A program made the position numbers and the translations under genes. The notes below the pieces were generated by a model. That model had not been told where the DNA came from. It did not search any database and was given only the letters and a program-made list of their open reading frames with translations. Shown here in pieces: positions 1 to 7,923 of a DNA stretch of 64,000 bases. This stretch comes from Heyndrickxia sp050281185 (lineage in GTDB: Bacteria > Bacillota > Bacilli > Bacillales > Bacillaceae_C), in NCBI RefSeq assembly GCF_050281185.1, contig NZ_JBNNWS010000007.1, positions 186,001 through 250,000 on the forward strand, read 5' to 3'. Every line of letters begins with the position of its first letter. The stretch's first letter is position 1.

Positions 1-18
1 ATAATTTTTCAAAAACTC

Positions 19-47
19 TTTACTTTAGAAAGCAAACCGTATAGAAT
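19..47 (+). promoter_or_regulatory. Sigma-A promoter of the leader-rsgA transcript
   Basis: A -35 box TTTACT (19-24), a 17-base spacer and a -10 box TAGAAT (42-47) precede a short ORF with a strong ribosome binding site. Transcription should start near 54 and run through the leader peptide, two terminators and rsgA. The -35 box is only a partial match to the consensus. Confidence 0.55.
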
Positions 48-89
48 ACAGTTATAAATATCAAGCATTTCCAAAGGAGGTAATGTATT

Positions 90-164
90 ATGGAAAAATT
101 TCAATTTCAATCTCACATTAATTTCATAATGCAGTCCATGGGAAATGTTAAATGTAGTTTCTAA
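90..164 (+). CDS. Short leader peptide (24 aa) upstream of rsgA
   Basis: A 24-codon ORF starts with ATG, 9 bases after a perfect AAAGGAGG (73-80), and ends with TAA at 162-164. The peptide begins MEKFQFQSHINF and ends VKCSF. It has no signal peptide and no recognisable family. The segment 131-141 lies inside the ORF and can pair with the left arm of the downstream terminator, so translation of this ORF would decide which RNA structure forms. By analogy with leaders of antibiotic-inducible ribosome-protection genes, I infer a cis-acting regulatory peptide rather than a product with its own function. Confidence 0.6.
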   Translation: MEKFQFQSHINFIMQSMGNVKCSF

Positions 165-254
165 TGTTCTATAATAATAGGATTTTATTATTTCTCTAAT
201 TATTTATGTAAATCAAACAACCATGGGCTGCGATTGATCAGTTTATGGTTTTTT
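131..254 (+). promoter_or_regulatory. Transcription attenuator in the rsgA leader
   Basis: The terminator stem pairs AACCATGGGCTG (219-230) with CAGTTTATGGTT (239-250); it is 12 bp with three G-U pairs and is followed by a U tract. The segment GCAGTCCATGG (131-141), inside the leader ORF, pairs over 11 bases with CCATGGGCTGC (221-231). It would therefore displace the terminator. This is the layout of a ribosome-controlled attenuator: a stall early in the leader ORF frees 131-141, while full translation masks it. The pairing is read from the sequence; the mechanism is inferred. Confidence 0.6.
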
Positions 255-263
255 ATTTTGATT

Positions 264-293
264 AAAACCGTATTCGATACGGTTTATTTTTTT
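264..293 (+). terminator. Second intrinsic terminator before rsgA
   Basis: AAACCGTA (265-272) and TACGGTTT (278-285) form a perfect 8-bp stem followed by a run of T residues. It lies only about 20 bases upstream of the rsgA ribosome binding site, so it must be read through or disrupted for rsgA to be expressed. An AAACCGTA sequence also occurs near the transcription start (34-41) and could compete for the right arm. Confidence 0.6.
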
Positions 294-317
294 ACATGAA
301 AATTGGAGGAAATACAT

Positions 318-1373
318 TTGAACATACAAAAATTAGGTTGGAATCAATTTTTTGAAGAAGCATTTGAAGAATATAAACAACAAGGATTCGCTGTGGGAAG
401 AGTCACTTTAGAGCATAAAAAAATATATCGGGTTGCATCTGAACATGGTGAGATGCTAGCAGAAGTTTCTGGGAAACTTCGTTTTAACGCAATAGAGCGT
501 CAAGATTATCCTGCGGTAGGAGATTGGGTCGTTATCACCCCAAGGCCGGAGGAACAAAAGGCAACAATCCATGCCATACTGCCTCGCAAAAGTAAATTTT
601 CAAGAAAAGCGGCGGGAGCAACAATGGACGAACAAATTGTTGCAACAAATGTCGATACGATATTTCTAGTGAATGCATTAAATGCAGACTTCAATATACG
701 CAGGATTGAGAGATATGTATTAACAGCTTGGGAAAGTGGTGCAAACCCAGTCATCATTCTAAATAAAGTGGATTTATGTGAGAATGTCGAAGAAAAGATC
801 CAAGAGGTTGATTCTGTTGCATTTGGTGTTCCCATCCATGCCGTCAGTGCCGAACAAAATATAGGAATGGATCAGCTTGACCCATATATTTATGAAGGTC
901 AAACCATTGCATTGCTCGGTTCATCTGGTGTTGGGAAGTCAACATTGACCAATACTTTACTTGGCGATTTTAAGCAGGAGGTACAAACGGTTCGTGAAGG
1001 GGATGACCGTGGGAGACATACGACAACCCATCGTGAATTAGTTGTATTAGAGGATGGTGGTATTTTAATTGATACACCAGGAATGCGTGAGCTCCAGCTA
1101 TGGGATGCAGATGAAGGGTTCAGTCAAAGTTTCTCTGATATAGAAATTTTAGCTGACAACTGTCGTTTTAGGGATTGTTCGCATAAATCAGAACCTGGAT
1201 GTGCTGTCCAAACCGCGATTTCAGAAGGTACATTAGATAAAAGTAGATACGCAAGCTATGTAAAGCTTCAAAGAGAGCTTGCATTTTTAGAGCGAAAGGA
1301 AAATCGCCAGGCAAGGCTTGCTGAAAAAGCAAAATCGAAACAGATGTCTAGTTCTCAAAAAAAGAATAAATAA
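318..1373 (+). CDS. rsgA: Ribosome small-subunit-dependent GTPase A, RsgA family (351 aa)
   Basis: This is a circularly permuted GTPase that checks late maturation of the 30S subunit. The order of motifs is diagnostic: an N-terminal OB-fold region, then the G4 motif NKVD, the P-loop GSSGVGKST, the G3 motif DTPGM, and a C-terminal zinc knuckle of the form C-x5-C-x-H-x5-C (CRFRDCSHKSEPGC). The TTG at 318 is chosen because GGAGG at 305-309 lies 8 bases upstream; an earlier in-frame TTG at 303 overlaps that site. Bacilli also have an rsgA (yloQ) in the prpC-prkC region. This copy sits elsewhere, next to an accessory region, and is probably a paralog. The attenuator in front of it suggests induction when ribosomes stall. 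A terminator follows directly. Confidence 0.9.
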   Translation: MNIQKLGWNQFFEEAFEEYKQQGFAVGRVTLEHKKIYRVASEHGEMLAEVSGKLRFNAIERQDYPAVGDWVVITPRPEEQKATIHAILPRKSKFSRKAAGATMDEQIVATNVDTIFLVNALNADFNIRRIERYVLTAWESGANPVIILNKVDLCENVEEKIQEVDSVAFGVPIHAVSAEQNIGMDQLDPYIYEGQTIALLGSSGVGKSTLTNTLLGDFKQEVQTVREGDDRGRHTTTHRELVVLEDGGILIDTPGMRELQLWDADEGFSQSFSDIEILADNCRFRDCSHKSEPGCAVQTAISEGTLDKSRYASYVKLQRELAFLERKENRQARLAEKAKSKQMSSSQKKNK

Positions 1374-1387
1374 TAATCCATTATTAG

Positions 1388-1417
1388 AGGGGCTTAGCTG
1401 AAGAGTTAAGCCCCTTT
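1388..1417 (+). terminator. Terminator of rsgA
   Basis: AGGGGCTTAgCT and AGTTAAGCCCCT form a strong GC-rich hairpin followed by TTT, 14 bases after the rsgA stop codon. Confidence 0.75.
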
Positions 1418-1474
1418 AAAATTCTTGTATCTGATAATATACTATGGCTAAGAGTGGATAAGGAGAGAGGCTAA

Positions 1475-2146
1475 ATGATTAAGATATTATATATAGAAGA
1501 TGATTTAGAAATTGGTAAATGGGTTTCAGATGAATTACGTGAAAGAGGCTATCGTGTTAGTTGGCAGCAATCGGGGGATGGAGCAATAAACCAGATAAAG
1601 GAAATGGATATTGTTATACTCGATGTCATGCTCCCAGGATTAGACGGATTTTCTGTGGGAAAACGATTAAAAAAGGAAGCACCAGATGTACCAATTATGA
1701 TGCTTTCTGCACGTTCATCTGTTGATGATAAGCTGCAAGGATTAGAATTCGCGGATGATTATTTAACTAAACCATTTCATCCGGAAGAGCTGATCGCTAG
1801 AATAGAAGTTTTATTAAGGAGATTTCAAAGACAAGAACCAGAAAAAATCGAACTACAGCATTTAGTAGTGTTCCCAGCTGAAAACCGCATTATTGATCAG
1901 CGAACTGATGAGGAAATATTACTTACCGGAAAGCAATATCAGATCTTTCAATATTTCATAAAGCATCCAAATCAAATATTAACGAAAGAACAGCTGTATG
2001 AGGGGGTATGGTCAGAACCTTTCCTCGATGGTGACAAAACATTAATGGTACATATTCGCTATTTACGTGAGAAAATAGAACAAGATCCTGCAAATCCAAA
2101 GATTATCGAAACAATTAGAGGGATTGGCTATAGGGTGAGATTATGA
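1475..2146 (+). CDS. OmpR-family response regulator (223 aa)
   Basis: The receiver domain (about residues 1-118) has the acidic pair near residue 9, the phosphorylation site Asp50 in VILDVMLP, and the Lys of the TKPF motif. A winged-helix DNA-binding domain occupies residues 125-223. The motif before ADDYLTKPF is one residue shorter than usual (GLEF-ADD rather than GLE-x-GADD), a small deletion in the alpha4 region that should be tolerated. ATG 1475 follows GGAGAGAGG. The stop overlaps the kinase start by 4 bases (ATGA), so the two are translationally coupled. The likely target is the ABC transporter operon starting at 3968. Confidence 0.88.
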   Translation: MIKILYIEDDLEIGKWVSDELRERGYRVSWQQSGDGAINQIKEMDIVILDVMLPGLDGFSVGKRLKKEAPDVPIMMLSARSSVDDKLQGLEFADDYLTKPFHPEELIARIEVLLRRFQRQEPEKIELQHLVVFPAENRIIDQRTDEEILLTGKQYQIFQYFIKHPNQILTKEQLYEGVWSEPFLDGDKTLMVHIRYLREKIEQDPANPKIIETIRGIGYRVRL

Positions 2147-3501
2147 AGTTTAGGCATTCATTACTAGCGAAATTTTTACTTATCATTTTGATAGCGATTT
2201 TATTTATTCCGATTGTTATTCCTGTTACATCATTAATATTTTACTTTCCCTTCTTACCCAACGATCATGGTAAATCAGAAGTTTATTATAATGGAAACGA
2301 TTTAGAAAGAATGTGGCATAAGGAAGCAGAGAAATTAAGTAATTCTACTCCTGAAAAAATTAATAATACCTTACTTCAAATTAAGGGGAAATACCCTGAT
2401 TCCAAGTTGTTTTGGGTAGATCAACAAGGACAAACTCAATTGCAATTGCCTGAGCAAAAATGGATTCCAAACAAGTGGAGTGCTTCTTTTACGGTTGATT
2501 TTATGAAAAAAAGCTATGATAATGATCCATTTACAACGGTTGCTTTTATTGGCTCAAAAAAAGAAAATCGATTTATGGTTTTTCAAATGCCACGTAATAA
2601 GATGAAAGCACCAATAGATGATATAAGAGCTCGATATGATTTCATCTACGGAATAGGCTTACTATGCTTATTTGTTATTTTTATCTTTTTATCCTGGCTG
2701 TTCGTCTACAAACTTCGAAAACGTCTTCTTCACTTGCGCGATGCCATGGACCAAAAAGGAAATGATGGAATTCCAGAACCTGTACCTGAAGGGAAGAAGG
2801 ATGAAATTGGTCAGCTAGAGCATGCATTTAATCGTATGATTTATCAATTAAAGGAAGGAAGAACGCGTGAACAGGAAGAAGAAAAATTACGCCGTCAGCT
2901 TATAGCTAATCTGTCACATGATTTACGAACGCCATTAACCACTTTGCGTGGACATGCTTACTCACTTAATAAAGAAAATTTGAGTGAGAAAGGGAAAGAA
3001 TCTGTCGAGTTAATCGATAGAAAAATTACCTATATCGGTCAATTAGTTGATAACTTGTTCTCCTATACTTTATTATCAGCGGGAAAATATCCCTTTCATC
3101 CACAATCAGTTGATGTTTTAAGAAAAGTAAGAATGATTATTGCTACATGGTATCCTGTATTTGAAAAGGAAGGCTTCGATGTGGAAATTGATCTTCCAGA
3201 AAAGAAAATTGAATGGACAATTGATCCCGGCTGGTTTGAACGGGTATTAGATAATTTATTTCAAAATATTCTCCGTCATACAAAAGAAGGAAAATATATT
3301 GGGATTATCGGAAAAGAGACAGAAGAGGGATTTACATTAATCATTGAAGATCATGGTCCAGGATTAAAAACCGTATCAGAAGACAAAGGAGCAGGGATTG
3401 GACTTTCCATTGTCTCGTTAATGCTGAATGAAATGAATCTATTCTGGTCTATTGATACAAGTGAAAGTGGAACAAAAATTAATATTTCAAATAAGAACTA
3501 A
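2143..3501 (+). CDS. Sensor histidine kinase (452 aa)
   Basis: This is a membrane-bound kinase paired with the preceding regulator. It has TM1 (about 10-34), an extracytoplasmic domain of about 130 residues, TM2 (about 167-189), a HAMP linker, a HisKA domain with the phospho-acceptor His in LSHDLRTP, and a HATPase domain with the N box (DNLFQNILRHT), G1 (DHGPGL) and G2 (GAGIGLSIV). Its large external sensor domain sets it apart from the short-loop BceS kinases. The position next to a lantibiotic-immunity-like transporter suggests that it senses a cell-envelope-active peptide; this is inference. Confidence 0.88.
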   Translation: MKFRHSLLAKFLLIILIAILFIPIVIPVTSLIFYFPFLPNDHGKSEVYYNGNDLERMWHKEAEKLSNSTPEKINNTLLQIKGKYPDSKLFWVDQQGQTQLQLPEQKWIPNKWSASFTVDFMKKSYDNDPFTTVAFIGSKKENRFMVFQMPRNKMKAPIDDIRARYDFIYGIGLLCLFVIFIFLSWLFVYKLRKRLLHLRDAMDQKGNDGIPEPVPEGKKDEIGQLEHAFNRMIYQLKEGRTREQEEEKLRRQLIANLSHDLRTPLTTLRGHAYSLNKENLSEKGKESVELIDRKITYIGQLVDNLFSYTLLSAGKYPFHPQSVDVLRKVRMIIATWYPVFEKEGFDVEIDLPEKKIEWTIDPGWFERVLDNLFQNILRHTKEGKYIGIIGKETEEGFTLIIEDHGPGLKTVSEDKGAGIGLSIVSLMLNEMNLFWSIDTSESGTKINISNKN

Positions 3502-3524
3502 AAACGGGTGATGAACCCGTTTTA
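3501..3524 (+). terminator. Terminator after the histidine kinase gene
   Basis: AAAACGGG and CCCGTTTT form an 8-bp stem with a 7-base loop, followed by ATTTT. It starts at the last base of the kinase stop codon. Confidence 0.7.
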
Positions 3525-3534
3525 TTTTATGGTA

Positions 3535-3893
3535 AGAAGTATAAAGTTTATTACTAAGGATATTAGACATAAAAAGTGTCTGCTATGTCCAGCACCAGCG
3601 CCTATCGGCTAGCGGATTTCTCCGTCTTCTCCCTACGATAAGCGGGCATCGACTCGTTCCTCGCCGTGTCTCCTTTATCTCAGTCGAAGATTACGAAATC
3701 CGTACGCTAGATCTGCGGCGCTTACGCTTTTCTTATTGTCTAGCTCCAGCACCTATCGGCTAGCGGATTTCTCCGTCTCCTCCCTACGATAAGTCAACAT
3801 CGGCTCGTGAACTACCTCACCGTGTTTCCTTTATCTCAATCGAAGACTACGAAATCCATACGCCGATGGGCAAGGCACTTCCGCTTTTCTTAT
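3535..3893 (+). repeat. Two tandem copies of the ~155-bp hairpin repeat
   Basis: Two copies of a dispersed repeat lie head to tail (about 3590-3733 and 3737-3893). The first has a longer upstream extension from 3535. The core begins with AGCGCCTATCGGCTAGCGG and ends with GCGCTT(G/A)CGCTTTTCTTA. The two ends are complementary over the GGATTTC/GAAATCC segment, and the centre (CCCTACGATAAG with CTTTATCTCAGTCG) is also partly complementary, so the whole unit can fold into one long hairpin. This fills most of the 466-base gap between the kinase gene and the ABC operon. No coding potential is seen. Confidence 0.85.
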
Positions 3894-3911
3894 TTTAAAC
3901 AAAATTTAAAC

Positions 3912-3949
3912 AACCTTTACCTTTTGATTTAACCTTTCACGTTTAGAAT
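3912..3949 (+). promoter_or_regulatory. Probable activator-dependent promoter of the ABC operon
   Basis: The direct repeats AACCTTTAC (3912-3920) and AACCTTTCAC (3931-3940) lie 19 bases apart, just upstream of a -10 box TAGAAT (3944-3949). The -35 region is poor. Direct repeats about two helical turns apart next to a weak -35 box are typical binding sites of OmpR-family regulators, so the regulator encoded at 1475 is the likely activator. The assignment is inferred. Confidence 0.45.
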
Positions 3950-3967
3950 CGTAATAGAGGTGAAGAG

Positions 3968-4885
3968 ATGATGAACGAATATATAGTAAAGACAAATAAT
4001 TTAACGAAAAGATTTAAAGGAAAAAAGGTAGTAAATGGAGTGAATTTAGAAATAAAAAAAGGCGAAATCTATGGATTTTTAGGACCTAATGGAGCAGGGA
4101 AAACAACGACAATCCGGATGCTTTTAGGCTTAATGAAGCCAACTTACGGTTCAATTCGAATATTTAATAAAGAATTAAAAAAGGAGAAAATATCGGTTTT
4201 ACGAAAAGTGGGTTCTTTAGTAGAATCGCCATCCTATTATGGTCATTTAACTGCAAGAGAAAATTTAGAAGCTTTACGTAGAATATTAAACGTTCCGAAA
4301 TCGAGAATTGATGGAGTTTTAGAGATTGTTCGTTTACAAGATGAAGCAAAACGACCAGTGAAAGGTTTTTCGCTCGGAATGAAACAACGTCTTGGTATTG
4401 CTGCATCACTTTTGGGAAATCCAGAGCTCTTAATTTTAGATGAGCCGACAAATGGGTTAGATCCATCGGGAATTCTTGAAATGCGAGAGCTGATTAAAAA
4501 GATGCCTGAAGAACATGGAATTACTGTGATCGTATCTAGTCATTTATTAAGTGAAATAGATCAAATGGCTACTCAAGTCGGAATTATTACAAAAGGGTCC
4601 ATGATTTTTCAAGATTCTATCTCTGCTTTAAGAAAACGTGCAAAAAGCCAAATTAAAATTGTTACAAATCATGATGAATCAGCTTGGCGGACATTATTGG
4701 CAAGCGGTATTAAAGCAGATTTTCGTGAAGGACAAGTATTAATAGAAGAAAATGAGAATCAAGTTATTGCAAAAGCTGTTGAACAGCTTGTCCAGCATCA
4801 GTTTTCTATTTATCGTGTAGAGGAACAAAAAATGTCGTTAGAAGATATCTTCCTTGAAATTACAAAGGGGGCTTCTAGTCTATGA
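3968..4885 (+). CDS. ABC transporter ATP-binding protein, BcrA/lantibiotic-immunity type (305 aa)
   Basis: This is the ATPase of a three-component ABC-2 transporter. It has the Walker A motif GPNGAGKTT, signature FSLGMKQRLG and Walker B LLILDEPTNGLD. The C-terminal extension of about 85 residues is typical of the BcrA/SpaF/NukF subfamily, which expels peptide antibiotics from the membrane. The start is ATG 3968 or ATG 3971, both after GAGGTGAAG. It overlaps the first permease gene by 4 bases and forms an operon with two permease genes. The upstream two-component system suggests induced self-protection or resistance to an antimicrobial peptide. No bacteriocin precursor is visible nearby, so resistance is more likely than immunity to a self-made peptide. 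Confidence 0.87.
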   Translation: MMNEYIVKTNNLTKRFKGKKVVNGVNLEIKKGEIYGFLGPNGAGKTTTIRMLLGLMKPTYGSIRIFNKELKKEKISVLRKVGSLVESPSYYGHLTARENLEALRRILNVPKSRIDGVLEIVRLQDEAKRPVKGFSLGMKQRLGIAASLLGNPELLILDEPTNGLDPSGILEMRELIKKMPEEHGITVIVSSHLLSEIDQMATQVGIITKGSMIFQDSISALRKRAKSQIKIVTNHDESAWRTLLASGIKADFREGQVLIEENENQVIAKAVEQLVQHQFSIYRVEEQKMSLEDIFLEITKGASSL

Positions 4886-5592
4886 TTCTTTCAATGATTA
4901 AAGCTGATTTTCTAAAAATAAAGCGAAAATGGATATGGTTTTTAATTGTTTTAGGCCCGCTAGGAGTTTTACTATTACAAGCTGCCAATTATGGCCTTCG
5001 ATATGATTACCTAGTGAAGCCTGGTGGAGACCATTGGAAGGATTTTCTTAATAATATACATCTTTTTATCCCAATTACTTTAGGATTAGGTTTTACGATT
5101 ATCGCTTCCATGACGGCCAATATTGAGCATCAACAAAATGCTTGGAAGCAATTAATTGCTATGCCGATTTCTAAAAAAACAGTCTATACGGCCAAATTTT
5201 TAATGAATCTTTTTTTAATATTTCTTTCCTGTTTTCTTTTATTTTTGGGAACCATCCTGCTTGGAATTATTTTGAAGTTTGGATTAGATATTCCTTATAT
5301 TCGCATTGCAAAGATGAGTTTTTTTCCTTTTTTTGCAGGGATCCCTATTCTCGGAATTCAGGTATGGCTTTCGACAACTTTAAAAAACCAAGCTCTTCCA
5401 TTAACGATAGGAATATTAGGTGCTATTTTTTCAATGTATACTGTTTTTGTTCCAGACTGGGTGATCTGGAAATGGCCTCTATTAACAAGTGATCAACATG
5501 ATCCTGTTTGGTTTGTTGGCTGGGGACTTGTTATTGGCTTTATTATCTTTTTATTTGGAATGGTAGATTTTACGAAACGGGATGTGAAATAA
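4882..5592 (+). CDS. ABC-2 permease, MutE/EpiE-like (236 aa)
   Basis: This is an integral membrane protein with about six transmembrane segments (first near residues 18-36, last near 205-227) and a short cytoplasmic N-terminus beginning MILSMIKADFLKIKRKW. The length, the N-terminal ADFLKIKR pattern and the EHQQNAWKQLIAMPISK loop after TM2 match the MutE/EpiE permeases of lantibiotic-immunity transporters. It starts inside the ATPase stop codon region (ATGA-type overlap), and the second permease starts directly after its stop. It probably forms a heterodimeric membrane channel with that protein. Confidence 0.8.
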   Translation: MILSMIKADFLKIKRKWIWFLIVLGPLGVLLLQAANYGLRYDYLVKPGGDHWKDFLNNIHLFIPITLGLGFTIIASMTANIEHQQNAWKQLIAMPISKKTVYTAKFLMNLFLIFLSCFLLFLGTILLGIILKFGLDIPYIRIAKMSFFPFFAGIPILGIQVWLSTTLKNQALPLTIGILGAIFSMYTVFVPDWVIWKWPLLTSDQHDPVWFVGWGLVIGFIIFLFGMVDFTKRDVK

Positions 5593-6318
5593 ATGTTTTG
5601 GAATATTGTTCGATCAGAATGGCTGAAGTTTAGAAAATCGAATATCTGGATCTTATTATTTATAAGCCCTGCTTTAGCAGCATTGTTAGGTGTATTGCAG
5701 AATACAGATGACTCACCCGTTCCATGGGCTGATTTATATACCATTATGATATCTGCTCATTCATTGTTATTTTTACCATTGCTGACAGGGGTGTTTTCGG
5801 CCTTTGTTTGTAGGTATGAACATCAGGGTGGTGGATGGAAGCAGTTATTAGCTCTTCCTGTCTCAAGGGCTCAAGTCTTTTTGGCAAAGGGGTTTCTTGT
5901 CATTCTATTTTTAGCCATTACTCAACTTCTGTTTTTTATATGCTTTTATTTGATTGGTACGGCAAAAGGATTTTCAGGTGAGATTCCTAATGAAATCGTA
6001 TGGAGAGGGATTATTGGCAGTTGGATCGCTTGTTTACCATTAGCCGCCTTGCAACTTTGGGTTTCAACTGCATGGGCAAGTTTTGCAGCGCCTCTTGCTA
6101 TAAATGTTATTTTTACCATTCCAAATATGCTTGTTGCTAATTCAGCTAAATATGGTCCTTGGTACCCGTGGGCACAACCGTTTTTAATGTCAATCTCAAA
6201 AGAAGGAGATATTGGATCTTTATATGTTTCAACAGAAACATTGTTATTTGTGATAATTGGAAGTTTCGTTTTGTTTTTAGCTTGTGGTTTTACTTATTTT
6301 CGAAGAAAGGCAGTATAA
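5593..6318 (+). CDS. ABC-2 permease, MutG-like (241 aa)
   Basis: This is the second membrane subunit of the transporter. It has about six transmembrane segments and the same arrangement as its neighbour: a short N-terminal MFWNIVRSEWLKFRKS, then an EHQGGGWKQLLALPVSR loop after TM2. The shared loop shows that the two permeases are paralogous. The ATG is the base after the previous stop codon, so translation is coupled. The protein is likely to be the MutG-type partner. The operon ends here and is followed 15 bases later by a transposable element. Confidence 0.8.
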   Translation: MFWNIVRSEWLKFRKSNIWILLFISPALAALLGVLQNTDDSPVPWADLYTIMISAHSLLFLPLLTGVFSAFVCRYEHQGGGWKQLLALPVSRAQVFLAKGFLVILFLAITQLLFFICFYLIGTAKGFSGEIPNEIVWRGIIGSWIACLPLAALQLWVSTAWASFAAPLAINVIFTIPNMLVANSAKYGPWYPWAQPFLMSISKEGDIGSLYVSTETLLFVIIGSFVLFLACGFTYFRRKAV

Positions 6319-6333
6319 AAAATATTAATAAAA

Positions 6334-6528
6334 GGCTGTTTTCGCAAAGATTGCTTTTCGTAAATAGCTCAAATACTTAATTAAATTGGTTTCGTGCTCT
6401 TTTCTTCATCCCATACTTATTATATAAACGCAAAAACAACCGTAAAAATCCTACTAGATATTTACTGCGTAAAATCTCTACCGATTTTTACTTTGTTACA
6501 AATAGCAACAAAGTATAAGAAAAGAGCC
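6334..6528 (+). mobile_element. MITE-like element, copy 1 (195 bp)
   Basis: This non-coding element begins GGCTGTTTTCG and ends CGAAAAGAGCC-like (AAGTATAAGAAAAGAGCC); the ends are imperfect inverted repeats of about 23 bp. It is flanked by exact 8-bp direct repeats TAATAAAA (6326-6333 and 6529-6536), which mark transposition. Internally it carries GTAAAAATC and GATTTTTAC segments that are themselves complementary. It has no transposase gene, so a related full-length IS elsewhere would have to move it. Confidence 0.88.
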
Positions 6529-6535
6529 TAATAAA

Positions 6536-6566
6536 AGACAGTCCTCACTGTAGTGACTGTCTTTTT
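6536..6566 (+). terminator. Intrinsic terminator before mobA
   Basis: AGACAGTC (6536-6543) and GACTGTCT (6555-6562) form an 8-bp stem followed by TTTTT. It ends any transcript coming from the ABC operon through the MITE. Confidence 0.7.
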
Positions 6567-6612
6567 CGTGTTAAAGTAAGATTATAAGATCATAGGCAGA
6601 AGGGATGAATAG

Positions 6613-7212
6613 ATGGATACCATTATATTGGCAGGTGGGCAATCAAGTCGAATGGGAACGAATAAGGCGTTATTACCTTTTGGAAAGCAAAGGGTCATTG
6701 ATCGATTAATAAATGAATTTTCTCCGGTTTCTAACAAAATCTTGCTTGTTACCAATCAACCTGAAGAATACAAGGATCTTCATGTGTCCATTTTAACTGA
6801 TCATATGGAATTTAAGGGACAAGGGCCGTTAGCAGGAATATATACAGGATTAAATGAGGCAGTATCCTCACAGTGTTTAGTTGTAGCTTGTGATATGCCA
6901 TTTGCTGCAAATGATATGAGCAGATGGTTTATACATGAAATGGAGCTAGGAGATTATGATGCAGTCATTCCTTCTTACCACGGTAGACTTCATCCGTTAT
7001 TTGGAGCTTATCAAACTCGAATACAAGAACCGATCAGGAATTGTTTGTTGTCTAAGAAAAGAAGGATGACAGATTTATTTAATCATATAAATATTAAAAT
7101 AGTAGAACAACATGATGCACCAGTATTTTTACAAAATCAGTGGGAAAACAGCTTATGGAATATGAACACGATGGAAGATTATAAGCAGGCATTGAAAAAA
7201 ATTGCTGAATGA
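6613..7212 (+). CDS. mobA: Molybdenum cofactor guanylyltransferase MobA (199 aa)
   Basis: MobA attaches GMP to molybdopterin to form the guanine dinucleotide cofactor. The N-terminal nucleotide-binding signature LAGGQSSRMGTNKALLPFG is intact. Further family motifs are GQGPLAGIYTGL and VACDMPFA, and HPLFGAY follows in the C-terminal half. The length is typical. ATG 6613 follows AAGGGATG. It is the first gene of a tight mobA-moaE-moaD-moeB-like cluster. moeA, mobB, moaA, moaB and moaC are not in the window and must lie elsewhere if the pathway is complete. Confidence 0.9.
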   Translation: MDTIILAGGQSSRMGTNKALLPFGKQRVIDRLINEFSPVSNKILLVTNQPEEYKDLHVSILTDHMEFKGQGPLAGIYTGLNEAVSSQCLVVACDMPFAANDMSRWFIHEMELGDYDAVIPSYHGRLHPLFGAYQTRIQEPIRNCLLSKKRRMTDLFNHINIKIVEQHDAPVFLQNQWENSLWNMNTMEDYKQALKKIAE

Positions 7213-7227
7213 TTGGGGGGAGAAGAA

Positions 7228-7680
7228 ATGTTTTATGAGATGACGAAGGATCCAATTAGTATTGAATCGGTTGTACAAAAGGTTGTTCAAAGAGAGGCAG
7301 GAGCGATCACGACTTTTATTGGAACTGTTAGGGAATTAACAAACGGGAAAAAAACCATATATTTAGAATATGAAGCCTATGAATCAATGGCAGTAAAAAA
7401 GCTGGAGCAAATCGGGAATGAAATCAAGGAGCGATGGCCAGAAGCAAAGACGGCAATTACCCATAGGATTGGGCGATTAGATATTACCGATATCGCTGTT
7501 GTTATCGCGGTTTCTACTCCACATCGTGCAGAAAGTTATAAAGCTAATCGATATGCGATTGAGCGAATTAAAGAAATTGTTCCGATCTGGAAAAAAGAGC
7601 ATTGGGAAAATGGAGAGGAATGGATTGGAAATCAGCTAGGTACGAAAGAGTATCTCACAGGGAAACCGAGGGGGGGATGA
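7228..7680 (+). CDS. moaE: Molybdopterin synthase catalytic subunit MoaE (150 aa)
   Basis: MoaE transfers sulfur from MoaD thiocarboxylate to precursor Z to make molybdopterin. Conserved segments are GAITTFIGTVRE near the N-terminus, the HRIGRLDITDIAVVIAVSTPHR core, and IKEIVPIWKKEHWENGEEWIG with the active-site lysines. The start is placed at ATG 7228, five bases after GGGGGGAG; the upstream in-frame TTG at 7213 overlaps that site. It is preceded closely by mobA and followed 5 bases later by moaD, its partner in the heterotetramer. Confidence 0.9.
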   Translation: MFYEMTKDPISIESVVQKVVQREAGAITTFIGTVRELTNGKKTIYLEYEAYESMAVKKLEQIGNEIKERWPEAKTAITHRIGRLDITDIAVVIAVSTPHRAESYKANRYAIERIKEIVPIWKKEHWENGEEWIGNQLGTKEYLTGKPRGG

Positions 7681-7685
7681 TTTGA

Positions 7686-7919
7686 ATGATTAAGGTGCTG
7701 TTGTTTGCACATCTAAAAGAACAAATAGGAAAAAGTGAACTTCAAATGGACTCTTTCTCGGGAACTGTGAAAGAGTTAAAAGGATATTTACAAGAAAACT
7801 ATTCACTTTTAAACCTTGATAGTATCATGATTGCGGTGAATGAAGAGTTTTGTAATGATAATACAACCCTTCGTGATGGTGATATTGTAGCACTTATTCC
7901 ACCAGTAAGTGGAGGGTGA
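7686..7919 (+). CDS. moaD: Molybdopterin synthase sulfur carrier subunit MoaD (77 aa)
   Basis: This is a small ubiquitin-fold protein ending in the diagnostic double glycine (PPVSGG). MoeB adenylates its C-terminus, which is then converted to the thiocarboxylate used by MoaE. Its size matches the family. ATG 7686 follows a G-rich Shine-Dalgarno region within the end of moaE. The next gene encodes the matching E1-like activating enzyme and starts 4 bases after the stop, so the three genes form one functional unit. Confidence 0.9.
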   Translation: MIKVLLFAHLKEQIGKSELQMDSFSGTVKELKGYLQENYSLLNLDSIMIAVNEEFCNDNTTLRDGDIVALIPPVSGG

Positions 7920-7923
7920 TTGA

